Assembly (NCBI GenBank): GCA_016200085.1
Contig: JACQFL010000057.1
Coordinates: 1 to 62,394, forward strand
DNA from: Candidatus Rokuibacteriota bacterium
GTDB lineage: Bacteria; Methylomirabilota; Methylomirabilia; Rokubacteriales; CSP1-6
DNA length: 62,394 nt
Reading direction: 5' to 3'
Shown here: in pieces, positions 33,140 through 42,400 of the stretch
Layout of the letters: each line of letters starts with the position of its first letter
How positions within the stretch are numbered: the stretch's first letter is position 1
Notes under the pieces: generated by a model
Databases searched by the model: none
The model's input: only the letters and a program-made list of their open reading frames with translations
Told to the model about the DNA's origin: nothing
Program-made: the position numbers and the translations under genes

Positions 33140-35437
33140 TCAGACGCCGGCGGCGGCCTGGATGGCGGCGTCCAGGTCGCCGGGGCGGACGGGCTTGAAC
33201 AGGCAGGCGCTGATCTTGAGCGCGTCGAGGCGCGGGCGGTCGTCGTCGCGCAGGCCGAGGCCGGTGATGAAGAGCAGCGGGATGCGCGGGTCGACGGCCC
33301 GGATCCGCTCGGCGAGCTCCCAGCCGTTCATCCCCGGCATGCCCACGTTGAGCAGGGCCAGGTCGAACCGCCCCGGGGCGAAGGCCGCGAGGGCGGCCGC
33401 GCCGCCGGCGGCCGTGGTGACCTCGTGGCCGAGCTGGCGGAGCATCTCGCTCAGCGTGGCGAGCACCTGCTCCTCGTCCTCGACGAGCAGCACCCGGACG
33501 GCGCGCCGCGCGCCGGCCACCTCCTGGCCCTCGTCGCCGTCCGCATCCTCCGGGCCCGCGATGGGGAACATCATCGTGAAGGTGGTCCCCCGGCCCGGCT
33601 CGCTGTCGACGCGGATCTCGCCGCCGTGCCGCGTGACGATCGAGTACACCATGGCCAGCCCGAGGCCCGAGCCGCCTTCGCCCTTGGTCGAGAAGAACGG
33701 CTCGAAGATCCGCGAGCGGATCTGCTCCGACATGCCGGTGCCCGTGTCGGCGACGGTCACGATGGCGATCGGATCCAGGGCCCGGGTGCCGAGGGTCAGG
33801 GTGCCCCCGGCCGGCATGGCGTCGATGGCGTTGAGGATGAGGTTCGTCATCATCTCCGTCAGCGCCGCCGGCCGTCCCTTGATCTCGCCGACCGTCCCCA
33901 GCTCGAGCCGCAGCTCCAGCGGGCGGTTCTCGTGCGCCACCGTGCGCTCCCAGCGCGGCCGGGTGATGGCCACGGCCTCCTGGACGATCTCGTTGAGATC
34001 GACGGCGACGAACCGCTCGTCCGGGCGCAGCCGCGCGAACTGCTGGATGCGCCGGACCGTCTCCGCGCCGTCGATGGCCGCCGTCTCGAGCACGTCGAGC
34101 GAGCGGCTCACGAGCTCCGCGTTGCGGGGGTTCTGCTTGATGAGCTGCGCGTAGCCGAGGATGGACTGCAGCAGGTTGTTGAAGTCGTGGGCGATGCCTC
34201 CCGCGAGCTGGCCGAGGGCGGCGAGCTTCTCGGACTGGTGCAGCTGGCGCTCGACCTCGCGCTGCGCCGTCATGTCGCGCGCGATGGCGATGAGGCCCTC
34301 GCCGCTGCGCCGCGCCGAGAGGGTCACCGACAGCGCCACGCTGCGCCCGTCGCCGAGGCTCGTCGTCGCCTCGAACGAGTGGGTGAAGGTGCCGTGGGCC
34401 AGCCGGCGGCGCGCGTCGTCGTAGTCGGCGGCGGGGAGCACGTCGACGATCGGCCGCCCGATGGCCGCGCTCGCGGCCACCCCGAAGATCCGCTCGGCCG
34501 CGGGGTTCCAGCCCTCGATGCCGCCGTCGGGCTTGACGGCGATGATGGCGTCGCCCGCGGAGGCGATGAGGGCCTCCAGCGAGCGGCGCGTGCTGTCGAT
34601 CTCGGCGTAGAGCCGCGAATTGCGCACGGCGACGGCGAGGAACTCGGAGAGCATCTCGAGCAGCTCGGTCTCGCGCGGATCGATGGGGAGGCCGGAGGCG
34701 CGGTTGTCCACCACGAGGGAGCCGAGCACACCCCCGGCGTCGCGGATCGCGCAGCTCACGAGGGTGCCGCTGGCCGTCGGCCCGACCGGCTCGGCGTCGC
34801 CCGTGATGCTGACCGCGTCGTAGCCGAGCGCGCGCCGGAGCTGCTCGGTGACGGCGACGGTCATCTCCTGCGGGTCGAGCTGGCTCACGATGGTACGCGC
34901 GATCTCGCGGAGGATGGAGAGCTGGGTGACCCGCAGCGACTGCTCGTTGGCCTCGCGCCGCGCCGCCTCCTCGAGCTCGCGCGTCTTGCCGGCGAGGCTG
35001 CGCATCCGCTCGACGAGCCGGATGACCTGACCGCGCTTGTCGAGGTCGGCCTCGCGGCGCCCGAGGGCTCGCCGCACCACCGATTCGAGGTCCTGGCGCG
35101 AGAAGGGCTTGATGAGGTACTCGAAGGCGCCGTGGCTCAGCGCCAGCCTCACCGTCTCCACCGAGGCGTACGCCGTGATCATCACGACCTCGATGGTGGG
35201 GTCGATGCGCTTGATCCGGCGCAGGACCTCGAGCCCGTCCATCTCGGGCATCTTGATGTCCATGATCACGAGGTCAGGCCGGAACTGGGCGATCTCCTGG
35301 AGCGCGGCGCGCGCGCCGTCGGCCGTCTTGATCTCGTGGGCCGGCTTGAGGAGCATGCGCAGCGACTCCCGCGGCCCGATCTCGTCGTCGACGATGAGGA
35401 CGCGCGAGCGGCTCGCGGGCGGCGCCAGCGTGCTCAC
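33140..35437 (-). CDS. hybrid histidine kinase: REC-GAF-PAS-HisKA-HATPase-REC
   Basis: 765 residues, soluble. The N-terminal receiver is intact (DLVIMDIKMPEMDG). A coiled-coil linker, a GAF domain (about 170-280) and a PAS domain (AGDAIIAVKPDGGIEGWNP) follow. The HisKA box is intact (GGIAHDFNNLLQSI), with an ATPase domain containing the N-box LILNAIDAM, DTGTGM and GSGLGLAM. The C-terminal receiver reads DLALLNVGMPGMNG: the phosphorylatable Asp is Asn697, so that receiver should not accept phosphate by the normal route. It overlaps the upstream pseudokinase gene by four bases. Confidence 0.9.
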   Translation of the reverse strand: MSTLAPPASRSRVLIVDDEIGPRESLRMLLKPAHEIKTADGARAALQEIAQFRPDLVIMDIKMPEMDGLEVLRRIKRIDPTIEVVMITAYASVETVRLALSHGAFEYLIKPFSRQDLESVVRRALGRREADLDKRGQVIRLVERMRSLAGKTRELEEAARREANEQSLRVTQLSILREIARTIVSQLDPQEMTVAVTEQLRRALGYDAVSITGDAEPVGPTASGTLVSCAIRDAGGVLGSLVVDNRASGLPIDPRETELLEMLSEFLAVAVRNSRLYAEIDSTRRSLEALIASAGDAIIAVKPDGGIEGWNPAAERIFGVAASAAIGRPIVDVLPAADYDDARRRLAHGTFTHSFEATTSLGDGRSVALSVTLSARRSGEGLIAIARDMTAQREVERQLHQSEKLAALGQLAGGIAHDFNNLLQSILGYAQLIKQNPRNAELVSRSLDVLETAAIDGAETVRRIQQFARLRPDERFVAVDLNEIVQEAVAITRPRWERTVAHENRPLELRLELGTVGEIKGRPAALTEMMTNLILNAIDAMPAGGTLTLGTRALDPIAIVTVADTGTGMSEQIRSRIFEPFFSTKGEGGSGLGLAMVYSIVTRHGGEIRVDSEPGRGTTFTMMFPIAGPEDADGDEGQEVAGARRAVRVLLVEDEEQVLATLSEMLRQLGHEVTTAAGGAAALAAFAPGRFDLALLNVGMPGMNGWELAERIRAVDPRIPLLFITGLGLRDDDRPRLDALKISACLFKPVRPGDLDAAIQAAAGV

Positions 35438-37389
35438 GCGGCGATCAGGGGCAGCGTGACCTCGAAGGCCACGTCGGAGCGGCCGTGACGGAAGGTGAGG
35501 GCGCCCCCCTGCGCCTCGATGAGGCGCTGGCTGACCGCGGGGCCCACGTCGATCAGGCTCTCCTGCACCATGTAGACGGGATCGAAGAGCCGGGTGATCT
35601 GGTCGGGCGCGATGGCGGCCGTCTTCGAGCTGACGAGGATGCGAACGCGCCCGGCGCCGCTCCCGTCGGCGACCCGCCCGACGGACAGGACCACCCGCGC
35701 GTGGTCACCGCGGGTGTTGGCGGTGAGGTACCACACGAGGTAGGACAGCGCGCGGCGCAGGTGGCCGGGATCGGCCCGGACGACCTGGGGCCCGTCGCTG
35801 TGCTCGACGTCGAGCTTGAGGATCTTGCCGACACCGTCCTCCGACGACTCCACCGCCGTCGCCAGCTGATCGACGACCTCGCGCACGTCCACTTCGACGA
35901 AGTGTAACTCACCCTCGCTCACCAGCCCCGCAAGTTTCTCGAAGACCTGGACGAGCCGGCGGACGTCCCGCCGCACCACCGAGGAGAAGGCCTTGCGGAA
36001 GTCGGCGTCGTCGTACCGCTCCTCGATGAGCTCCACGAAGGTGTTGATGGAGACCAGGGGGTTCTTGATCTCGTCGGCGATGCGGGCGATGACCCGGCTC
36101 AGGAGCTGGAACTCCTCGGCCTGTTGCTTGCGGGCCTCGAGCTCCTTCTGGGCCGTCAGGTCCTCGAAGACCAGCACCGCCCCCAGCGGGGCGGGCTCCT
36201 CGCCCCGGATGGGGTAGGTCGAGACCTCGAGCCAGAGACGGTTGAGCGCGAGCTGGATCTCCGCGCGCGGCATCGCCTCGCCGGTGGAGAGGGTCTGGAA
36301 GAGCATGTCCCCGAGGGGCGAGGGCAGCACGCGCAGGTCGCGGTGCAGGACGTCGTCCGCCGCCAGCCCGAGGATCTGCTCCGCCCGGCGGTTGATGAGC
36401 CCGACGCGCTCGTCGCGGCCGATGGTGACGACCCCGCTCGCCATGTGGGCGAGGATGCGCTCGCTGAACTCCTTCTCGCGGCGGAGCTGGGCGTGCAGCG
36501 TGGTCTCGCGGATGGCCGCGGCCAGGTGGGTGGCGAGGTCGAAGAGGATCTCCGTCTCGTGCCGCCCGTGGCTGCCGCCGCTCACGGGCTGGCCGACCAC
36601 GAGGATGGCGACGAGCTCGCCGTGGGTCAGCAGCGGCACCGCCACCACGCCCTGCAGCAGCCGGAGCTCGCGCAGGATCTCGGGGTCGGTCATCTCCGAG
36701 AGACGCGCGGGGCGGCCCTGGATCACCAGCCAGCGGCACAGCCCTTCGTCGGCGGGGAATCGCAGCGACTCGACGATCTTCGGCACGAGGCCGCGGTGGA
36801 CGACGACGCGATACGCGTCGCCGGCCTCGTCGGGCAGCAGCAGCGCCGCGCGGGTGGGGCGCAGCAGCTCGCCCACCGCGTCGACGAACATCTCGAGCAT
36901 GCGGGGCAGGTCGAAGCTCGCCGCGAAGAGCCGGCTCAGCTCGTGGAGCACGCGGGCCAGCACGGCGCCGTCGGGGCCGGCGGGGGCCGGCAACGGGCGC
37001 TCCACGAGCGCGAGCGGCTCCTCCTGCCTGCGCAGCAGCGCGACCTCCTGGACGAGCCGCCGCTTGTCCAGTCCCTGACGGACGATGGCCTCGAGCTCGC
37101 GCGGCGCGAAGTCGGGCGCCAGGACCAAGTCCGCCGCCTCCGCGTCCTCGCCGTCCGCCCCGATGGCCACCACGAGCGCCGCCGAGCCGAGCTCGCGCAG
37201 CCGGCTCACGAAGCCGGGCAGGTCACGCTGCGAGGTGCAGTCCCGGAGCACGAGGTCGATGTCCGCCAGCTGGAGCGTGCCGAGGGCCTCGCGATCGTTC
37301 GGCGCGACGAAGACCGACCAGTCCGCGAACGGGCGGAGCAACCGCGCGCGCAGCGTCTCGTCAGCGGTGACGACGAGGACGGCTTTCAT
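35434..37389 (-). CDS. degenerate histidine kinase (pseudokinase): receiver-like, GAF, PAS, HisKA-like, HATPase-like
   Basis: 651 residues, ATG overlapping the upstream kinase stop (ATGA). Residues 1-115 resemble a receiver with a possible phospho-Asp50 (DLVLRD) but no conserved Lys near residue 92 (LAPDFAP). GAF about 150-300, PAS about 305-415. At the HisKA box the sequence reads IADEIKNPLVSINT: Asp439 replaces the phospho-accepting His, although the flanking EIKNPL is perfect. The ATPase-like domain lacks a DxGxG loop (SSKTAAIAPD) and a normal N-box. It is therefore probably catalytically dead and serves as a sensory or scaffolding partner for the adjacent kinases. Confidence 0.85.
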   Translation of the reverse strand: MKAVLVVTADETLRARLLRPFADWSVFVAPNDREALGTLQLADIDLVLRDCTSQRDLPGFVSRLRELGSAALVVAIGADGEDAEAADLVLAPDFAPRELEAIVRQGLDKRRLVQEVALLRRQEEPLALVERPLPAPAGPDGAVLARVLHELSRLFAASFDLPRMLEMFVDAVGELLRPTRAALLLPDEAGDAYRVVVHRGLVPKIVESLRFPADEGLCRWLVIQGRPARLSEMTDPEILRELRLLQGVVAVPLLTHGELVAILVVGQPVSGGSHGRHETEILFDLATHLAAAIRETTLHAQLRREKEFSERILAHMASGVVTIGRDERVGLINRRAEQILGLAADDVLHRDLRVLPSPLGDMLFQTLSTGEAMPRAEIQLALNRLWLEVSTYPIRGEEPAPLGAVLVFEDLTAQKELEARKQQAEEFQLLSRVIARIADEIKNPLVSINTFVELIEERYDDADFRKAFSSVVRRDVRRLVQVFEKLAGLVSEGELHFVEVDVREVVDQLATAVESSEDGVGKILKLDVEHSDGPQVVRADPGHLRRALSYLVWYLTANTRGDHARVVLSVGRVADGSGAGRVRILVSSKTAAIAPDQITRLFDPVYMVQESLIDVGPAVSQRLIEAQGGALTFRHGRSDVAFEVTLPLIAA

Positions 37390-39869
37390 CCGGCGACGAC
37401 CGGTCCGGCGACCGGCTGGGCGACCGTGGTCGTGAGCGGGAAGTCGACGGTGAACTCCGCGCCGCCGCCCTCGCGGTTGACCACGCGCAGGCGCGCGCGG
37501 TGAGCGGCGGCGATGTTGGTGCAGATCGCGAGGCCCAGGCCCGAGCCTTCCTTCTTGGTGGTGAAGAAGGGATCGAAGATCCGCTCGAGGAGCGCGGGCG
37601 GCACCCCGGGCCCGCTGTCGGCCACGCTGGCGGTGACGTGATCGCCGGCCGCGGTCACCCGCACCGAGAGCGTGCCCTCCGGCGGGGTGGCGTCCTTGGC
37701 GTTGCCGAGGAGGTTCAGGAACAGCTGCTCGAGCTCGTGGTGGTCGCCGAGGACGAGGCACGGTGACGGGTCGGGGACGAGGAACACCGCGATGCGCTTC
37801 TCGTCGAGGCCCGGCTGGAGGGTTTCCAGCGCCTCGGCCATGGGCAAGCGCAGATCGACGATCTGGCGCGGCCGGTCGCTGGGCCGCGCGAGCGTGCGCA
37901 GGCCGTTGAGCAGCCGCTCCATGCGATGGATCTCCCGGCCCACGATGCGCCCGAACTCGTCCACGAACTGGGCATCGCCCTGCCGCCGCGGCAGCAGCTG
38001 GGCGAACGTCTTGATGGCGACGAGCGGGTTCTTGATCTCGTGCCCCATCACCGAGGCGAGCATCTGGAAGTACGCCAGCCGCTCCGCCCGCCGCCGCTCC
38101 AGCTCGAGCTCCTTGAGCGGGGTCAGGTCACTGAACACGGCGACGGCGCCGAGGATGGCGCCGTCGGGACTCCGGAGCGGCGACGTCGTGCAGATCACGG
38201 GCCGCGCGCTGGCGCCGGCGGGCAGGTCGATCTCCGGCTGGACGCGCTCCACGCCGTCGGCGACCGTGCCCTTCAGCGCCTCGGCCAGCACCTCGGGCAG
38301 GACGCCGACGTCCTGCTCCAGGACTGCGCCCGCCACCAGCGCGGTGAGGTGCTCGGCCGCGCGGTTGAACATGCAGATGCGCCCGCCGGGGTCGATGGCC
38401 ACGACCCCGCTCTCGATGGTCGCGGCGATGTTCTGGAGGTATTCGTTGGCCAGCACGACCTGCCCGTAGAGCTGCGCGTTCTTGACGGCGATGCCGGCCT
38501 GGTTGGCCAGGCTCATCAGGAGGTCGAGATCGTGCGGGTAGAAAGCATCGCCCGAGCGCTTGGGCCCGACCACGATCGCGCCGATGACGTGATTCTCCGA
38601 CAGCAAGGGGAGCACGAGACCCCAGTTCAGCGCGACGAGGTCCTGGTGGAGGACACGCGCCGGCGTGCCCTCCGGCTCTCGCTCCAGCTCGTCGGTGACG
38701 ATGAGGTCCCTGGTCCGGATGAGCGCCTCGAGCATGCGCGGGGGCGCCACGTCGGGACTGGCGATCCGCGTGCCGCCGCTCCCTTGCTCCACGACGCCTC
38801 TCACGAGCTCGGGCTCCTTGCGATCGGGCTCTCTGCGGAGGTACACCGCGGCACCCTCGGACGCCGTCGTGGTGACCACCACACCGCCAATGAAGGACAG
38901 TAGCAGATCGAGGTTGAGAATACGTGTCAAAGCCGCGCTCGCTTGACGCATCGTCTTGATGAAGTTAGCGTGCGTTCGATAAACATAGCGGTCGAGGAGG
39001 CGGGCCGAGAGATCGCGGATCGGAGGGGCGAGAAGCGTGACGACGATTACGGCGATGACCATTGTGGTCAGTTCGCGCTTGGTGAACTGATCGGAGAGCC
39101 GCGGCCACGAGAGTACCGCGAGGAGGGCGGCAGGCAGTAGAGAAAGAGTGGTGGCGATTGCGATCGTGATACCCCGTCGGACGACAAAGCGCAGGTCCAT
39201 CAGCCGGTGGCGGATGATCGCGTGGGCGACCAGCAGCACAAAAGTGACCGCGAAGTAAGGGCCAATCCAGCTATACGTTGAACGACCTGTCCACAGGGGT
39301 ATTAGAAGATTGGTTGTGATACCTCCGGCACCAGCGATAAAAATTCCCAAGCCGAGATACTGCAGTTGGAGGCGGGCTTGGCCTTTCGCTGCCCGCCACT
39401 TGCCGAAGAACACGATGAGAGCCAAGCACCACGTTGTCAGAAAGTAAGCAGCGAACGCCCGATACAGAGGGCCTCGCCTGAAGACGATCTCTCCATCGGC
39501 CGACGTAGCGTTAGATGTCACAAGCGGCGTGAAAAGTGAAAGTACGGAGAACGCTGCTCCGATTCCCGCTAGCAGCCGGAAGTATGTCGCGCTGGGCCAT
39601 GTCGAGCTCGTTGGGTAAAGGCGCGCAAACGTCAGTACTGTGGCCGGGATTAAGCTCGCGCTGGCGAATGCTAGTCGCGCGGCTATCCCTCGATAGGAAC
39701 TTTCATAGATCCCTCCAACGCCGACGACCCAAAGCGCGAGCACGATTGTTTGCAACGCAAACCAGCGATTGACCCGACTGTCAGGTCGTGCCCGCCAGAC
39801 AAATCCTGACAAGACAAAGAGCACCGACGCTACTAAGACAACAGACGAGGCCCCGAGTGAGAGGTTCAT
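37386..39869 (-). CDS. membrane sensor histidine kinase with 7TM-type N terminus, GAF, PAS (PrsK-like architecture)
   Basis: 827 residues. About seven to eight hydrophobic helices fill residues 1-300, joined by [14 protein letters not shown], a motif typical of this 7TM kinase N-terminal group. Then come GAF (about 325-470), PAS (about 480-590), an intact HisKA box ([13 protein letters not shown], His610) and an ATPase domain ([23 protein letters not shown]). The order resembles PrsK kinases of exosortase systems, but no exosortase gene is present here. Base composition changes within the gene: the 3' two-thirds is over 70% GC, the first third near 50%. Confidence 0.9.
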   Translation of the reverse strand: MNLSLGASSVVLVASVLFVLSGFVWRARPDSRVNRWFALQTIVLALWVVGVGGIYESSYRGIAARLAFASASLIPATVLTFARLYPTSSTWPSATYFRLLAGIGAAFSVLSLFTPLVTSNATSADGEIVFRRGPLYRAFAAYFLTTWCLALIVFFGKWRAAKGQARLQLQYLGLGIFIAGAGGITTNLLIPLWTGRSTYSWIGPYFAVTFVLLVAHAIIRHRLMDLRFVVRRGITIAIATTLSLLPAALLAVLSWPRLSDQFTKRELTTMVIAVIVVTLLAPPIRDLSARLLDRYVYRTHANFIKTMRQASAALTRILNLDLLLSFIGGVVVTTTASEGAAVYLRREPDRKEPELVRGVVEQGSGGTRIASPDVAPPRMLEALIRTRDLIVTDELEREPEGTPARVLHQDLVALNWGLVLPLLSENHVIGAIVVGPKRSGDAFYPHDLDLLMSLANQAGIAVKNAQLYGQVVLANEYLQNIAATIESGVVAIDPGGRICMFNRAAEHLTALVAGAVLEQDVGVLPEVLAEALKGTVADGVERVQPEIDLPAGASARPVICTTSPLRSPDGAILGAVAVFSDLTPLKELELERRRAERLAYFQMLASVMGHEIKNPLVAIKTFAQLLPRRQGDAQFVDEFGRIVGREIHRMERLLNGLRTLARPSDRPRQIVDLRLPMAEALETLQPGLDEKRIAVFLVPDPSPCLVLGDHHELEQLFLNLLGNAKDATPPEGTLSVRVTAAGDHVTASVADSGPGVPPALLERIFDPFFTTKKEGSGLGLAICTNIAAAHRARLRVVNREGGGAEFTVDFPLTTTVAQPVAGPVVAG

Positions 39870-39900
39870 TGGTGCCGACTCAGCATGAAGTGGCTGGTTC

Positions 39901-42399
39901 TCAAGGGCGTACTGGACGGGAGTGTAACAGGGTAGGCGGCTTCATCGGCGTCTCAATCATAGCGTCGTCGTCGGTGTCCGTGTTCGGTGACACTCCGCTG
40001 AAGATCACTTGGGCGATTGTGCCACTTCTATCGTTGCGTGGTATCAGGGCCAACACAGCACCATGAAAATCGGCTATCTCCTTGCAAATCGCCAAGCCAA
40101 GGCCGCTACCTTGGGGCTTCGTAGTAAAGAAGGGCTCAAAAATTTTGGCGCGCATTGATAGCGGAACCCCGCTGCCCTCATCGATGATTCGTACCCCCAC
40201 GGCGGGTGCTGGGGGTTGCCCGTGGGTCGTTGTGCGGGCTTCGATCGTTATGGTGCCTGATCCAGACATTGCGTCCAACGCATTGTTGAGCAGGTTGACG
40301 AACAGTTGAATGAGCTGTTCGGAATCTCCGAGGATTTTGGGCAGGGAGTCGCCACACGCGAGCAGGAGCCGAACGCCGCGTTCTTCGGCTCTTGAGGAGT
40401 GGATCGAAATGATGTCTCTGAGCAGCGGGGAAATCGAGACGATGCTCTGCTTACCTCCCTCACTGGGAGCCATGAGGCGAAGCCGCTCGGCCAGTCGGAC
40501 GATGCGCGCGACCTCATTCGGCAACAATCGACCCGCCGTTTCCCGATACTCAGAATCGTCAAAGCGGTCAGGGAGCATCGCGACGAAATTCGAGATTGAA
40601 GCGAGCGGACTTCTGATCTCGTGTGCAATGCCCGCGTAAAAGCGGGCCATGACAGCTAGATGTTCCACGCGGCGCTGGTCGAGTTCAAGCTTCTTGAGTG
40701 CCGACACGTCCGTCGCGATGGCGAGAGCGCCGGTCGTTTCCTCTTGGTCGCCGTGCAACACAACCGTCGAGAGAATTACCGGTGTCGGGCCGCGCTCGTG
40801 ATGGTCAATGGTTACCTCCACTTGATCAAGTCCCTGAATACCAGCCAGAGCGAATACGAAGGCCCATCCTATTTCCGAAGGTAGGCAATCAATACTGTGA
40901 CCTCTGTCTTCATCACGGAGGCCCAGCAGTTCTTGAGCGGCAGGGTTAAAGCTCGTAAGTCTTGCCGAACTGTCGACAGCGACAACAGCTGAATCCAGCG
41001 CTTCCAGTAGCCGGTTTGAATATTCGAGCATTTCGATCCGATGTCGATAGAGAAGCGCGTTATCAAGGGCAATCGACGCGAGTTCGGTCAGAGATTCAAG
41101 AAAGACGAGGTCTGCCGCGAAATATGCCTCGCGGCTGCGCCGCCGCCCAAGCAGGATCACGCCGAGTTGTTGACCACGTCGTCCAAGAGAAATGAGGAGC
41201 TCAAATCCCGCTTCGACCAGTGCCTGCTTGATCGAACCGCGGGCGCCAGCGGGAATTGCGGTTAGGACCGCCACGCCGGGGCCGTCAAGGAGGCGAACAA
41301 AGGTGGCGAACTCGGCTGTCTCAGCAAATAGGGATGGCTGGTCGGGCTGCTTCAACAATGTTTCGTGCCGGTCGCTCGCGCCTAACGGCGCGAGCATGAC
41401 GAACGCCTCAGGCGCAAAGGCCTTGCTAAGCATCTGGTGGATTTCAACGGCAAGTTCGGAGGGTTGCTTGAGACCCGTTAGGCGATGAGTAGCGCTCCGG
41501 AGGAGTGACGCGTGGTCAATTCGCCCTCGAAAAATGTAAGGATCGATGATCGCAGACAATAGACGTTGTACCGGAAGAGTGAACATCAGCAACCCGACAG
41601 CGACCAGTGTTGCCGCCTCGAAGGGCAAAGTAAGACCTCTGCTGATCGAGCTCGATATCAGTAGCTTGCCAAGCGCAATGATCCCTGCCGATAGCAAAGA
41701 AGCGAAGGCAATGTAGGCAACTCCTCTATGAATGACGATTCGAAGATCCATCAGTCGATGACGGATGATGGCGTGACCGGCGAGGATGACTAAGGGCAGC
41801 GTAAAGTATGGGCCTAGAGTGCTATAACGCGAATCTGCGGAAACTGCGGGAATGAGCAAATTCGTTGTCGTGGCGCCTAAGGTGAAAATGAGAACACCGG
41901 TGCCAAGGTACTGCAGCTGAACGCGCGCCAAGCCACGCGTGGTGCTCCATTTCCGGGCGAGGAGCCCGAAGGCGCTTGTCGCACACATGAGGATGTATGC
42001 GGTCAGAAGGGGATAGAGCGGCCCAGCGTTTCGTTTGATGCCGGCCGGGCCATAAGAGATGTCAAATGCTACCAGCGGTGTCGTAAGTGACAAGAGGGCG
42101 AACGCGGCACCATTTGCCCAGGCCGCGCTCAATAGGGCCCGGCCCGGCCAAGCACTTGTTTCAGGGAAAACCCTCGCGAACGCTAAGAACGCTGCGGCCA
42201 TTAAGCTTGAGCTCGCAAACGTCAGGCGGCCCCAACCCTCGGTAAAGACACCAGTTTGAACCCCAGCAATCCCCAGGGCCCAACCCCCCATCGAAATCGA
42301 AAATATCCCGAACCAGCGATTGATGGCGTTCTGATGCCGAGCTTGCCAAACGTATATGCCAAGAGAGCTGAGTGTTAGGGCGAGTAGGAATGGAGCCAT
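39901..42399 (-). CDS. second membrane sensor histidine kinase, paralogue of the downstream kinase
   Basis: 832 residues with the same layout as its neighbour: multi-helix membrane part containing [20 protein letters not shown] (LEALDSAVVAVDSSARLTSFNP), HisKA with intact His593 (GIAHEIRSPLASI) and ATPase ([24 protein letters not shown]). Gene-wide base composition is near 55% GC, unlike the C-terminal half of the paralogue. It ends with a hydrophilic tail. It starts one base after the ketosynthase stop and lies 31 bases before the next kinase, so all are co-transcribed. The input signal is not evident. Confidence 0.9.
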   Translation of the reverse strand: MAPFLLALTLSSLGIYVWQARHQNAINRWFGIFSISMGGWALGIAGVQTGVFTEGWGRLTFASSSLMAAAFLAFARVFPETSAWPGRALLSAAWANGAAFALLSLTTPLVAFDISYGPAGIKRNAGPLYPLLTAYILMCATSAFGLLARKWSTTRGLARVQLQYLGTGVLIFTLGATTTNLLIPAVSADSRYSTLGPYFTLPLVILAGHAIIRHRLMDLRIVIHRGVAYIAFASLLSAGIIALGKLLISSSISRGLTLPFEAATLVAVGLLMFTLPVQRLLSAIIDPYIFRGRIDHASLLRSATHRLTGLKQPSELAVEIHQMLSKAFAPEAFVMLAPLGASDRHETLLKQPDQPSLFAETAEFATFVRLLDGPGVAVLTAIPAGARGSIKQALVEAGFELLISLGRRGQQLGVILLGRRRSREAYFAADLVFLESLTELASIALDNALLYRHRIEMLEYSNRLLEALDSAVVAVDSSARLTSFNPAAQELLGLRDEDRGHSIDCLPSEIGWAFVFALAGIQGLDQVEVTIDHHERGPTPVILSTVVLHGDQEETTGALAIATDVSALKKLELDQRRVEHLAVMARFYAGIAHEIRSPLASISNFVAMLPDRFDDSEYRETAGRLLPNEVARIVRLAERLRLMAPSEGGKQSIVSISPLLRDIISIHSSRAEERGVRLLLACGDSLPKILGDSEQLIQLFVNLLNNALDAMSGSGTITIEARTTTHGQPPAPAVGVRIIDEGSGVPLSMRAKIFEPFFTTKPQGSGLGLAICKEIADFHGAVLALIPRNDRSGTIAQVIFSGVSPNTDTDDDAMIETPMKPPTLLHSRPVRP

Positions 42400-42400
42400 G

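Noticed and set aside
30756..34154. A very long open frame on the plus strand opposite the acyl-CoA dehydrogenase and kinase genes
   Set aside because: In GC-rich DNA the strand opposite a real gene often stays open. Its translation is low-complexity and His/Arg/Ala-rich, with no domain, while the minus-strand genes are textbook proteins.
37386..39869. Assignment of the kinase as PrsK of an exosortase/PEP-CTERM system
   Set aside because: The architecture fits, but there is no exosortase, PrsR or PEP-CTERM protein in the window, so I name only the domain order.
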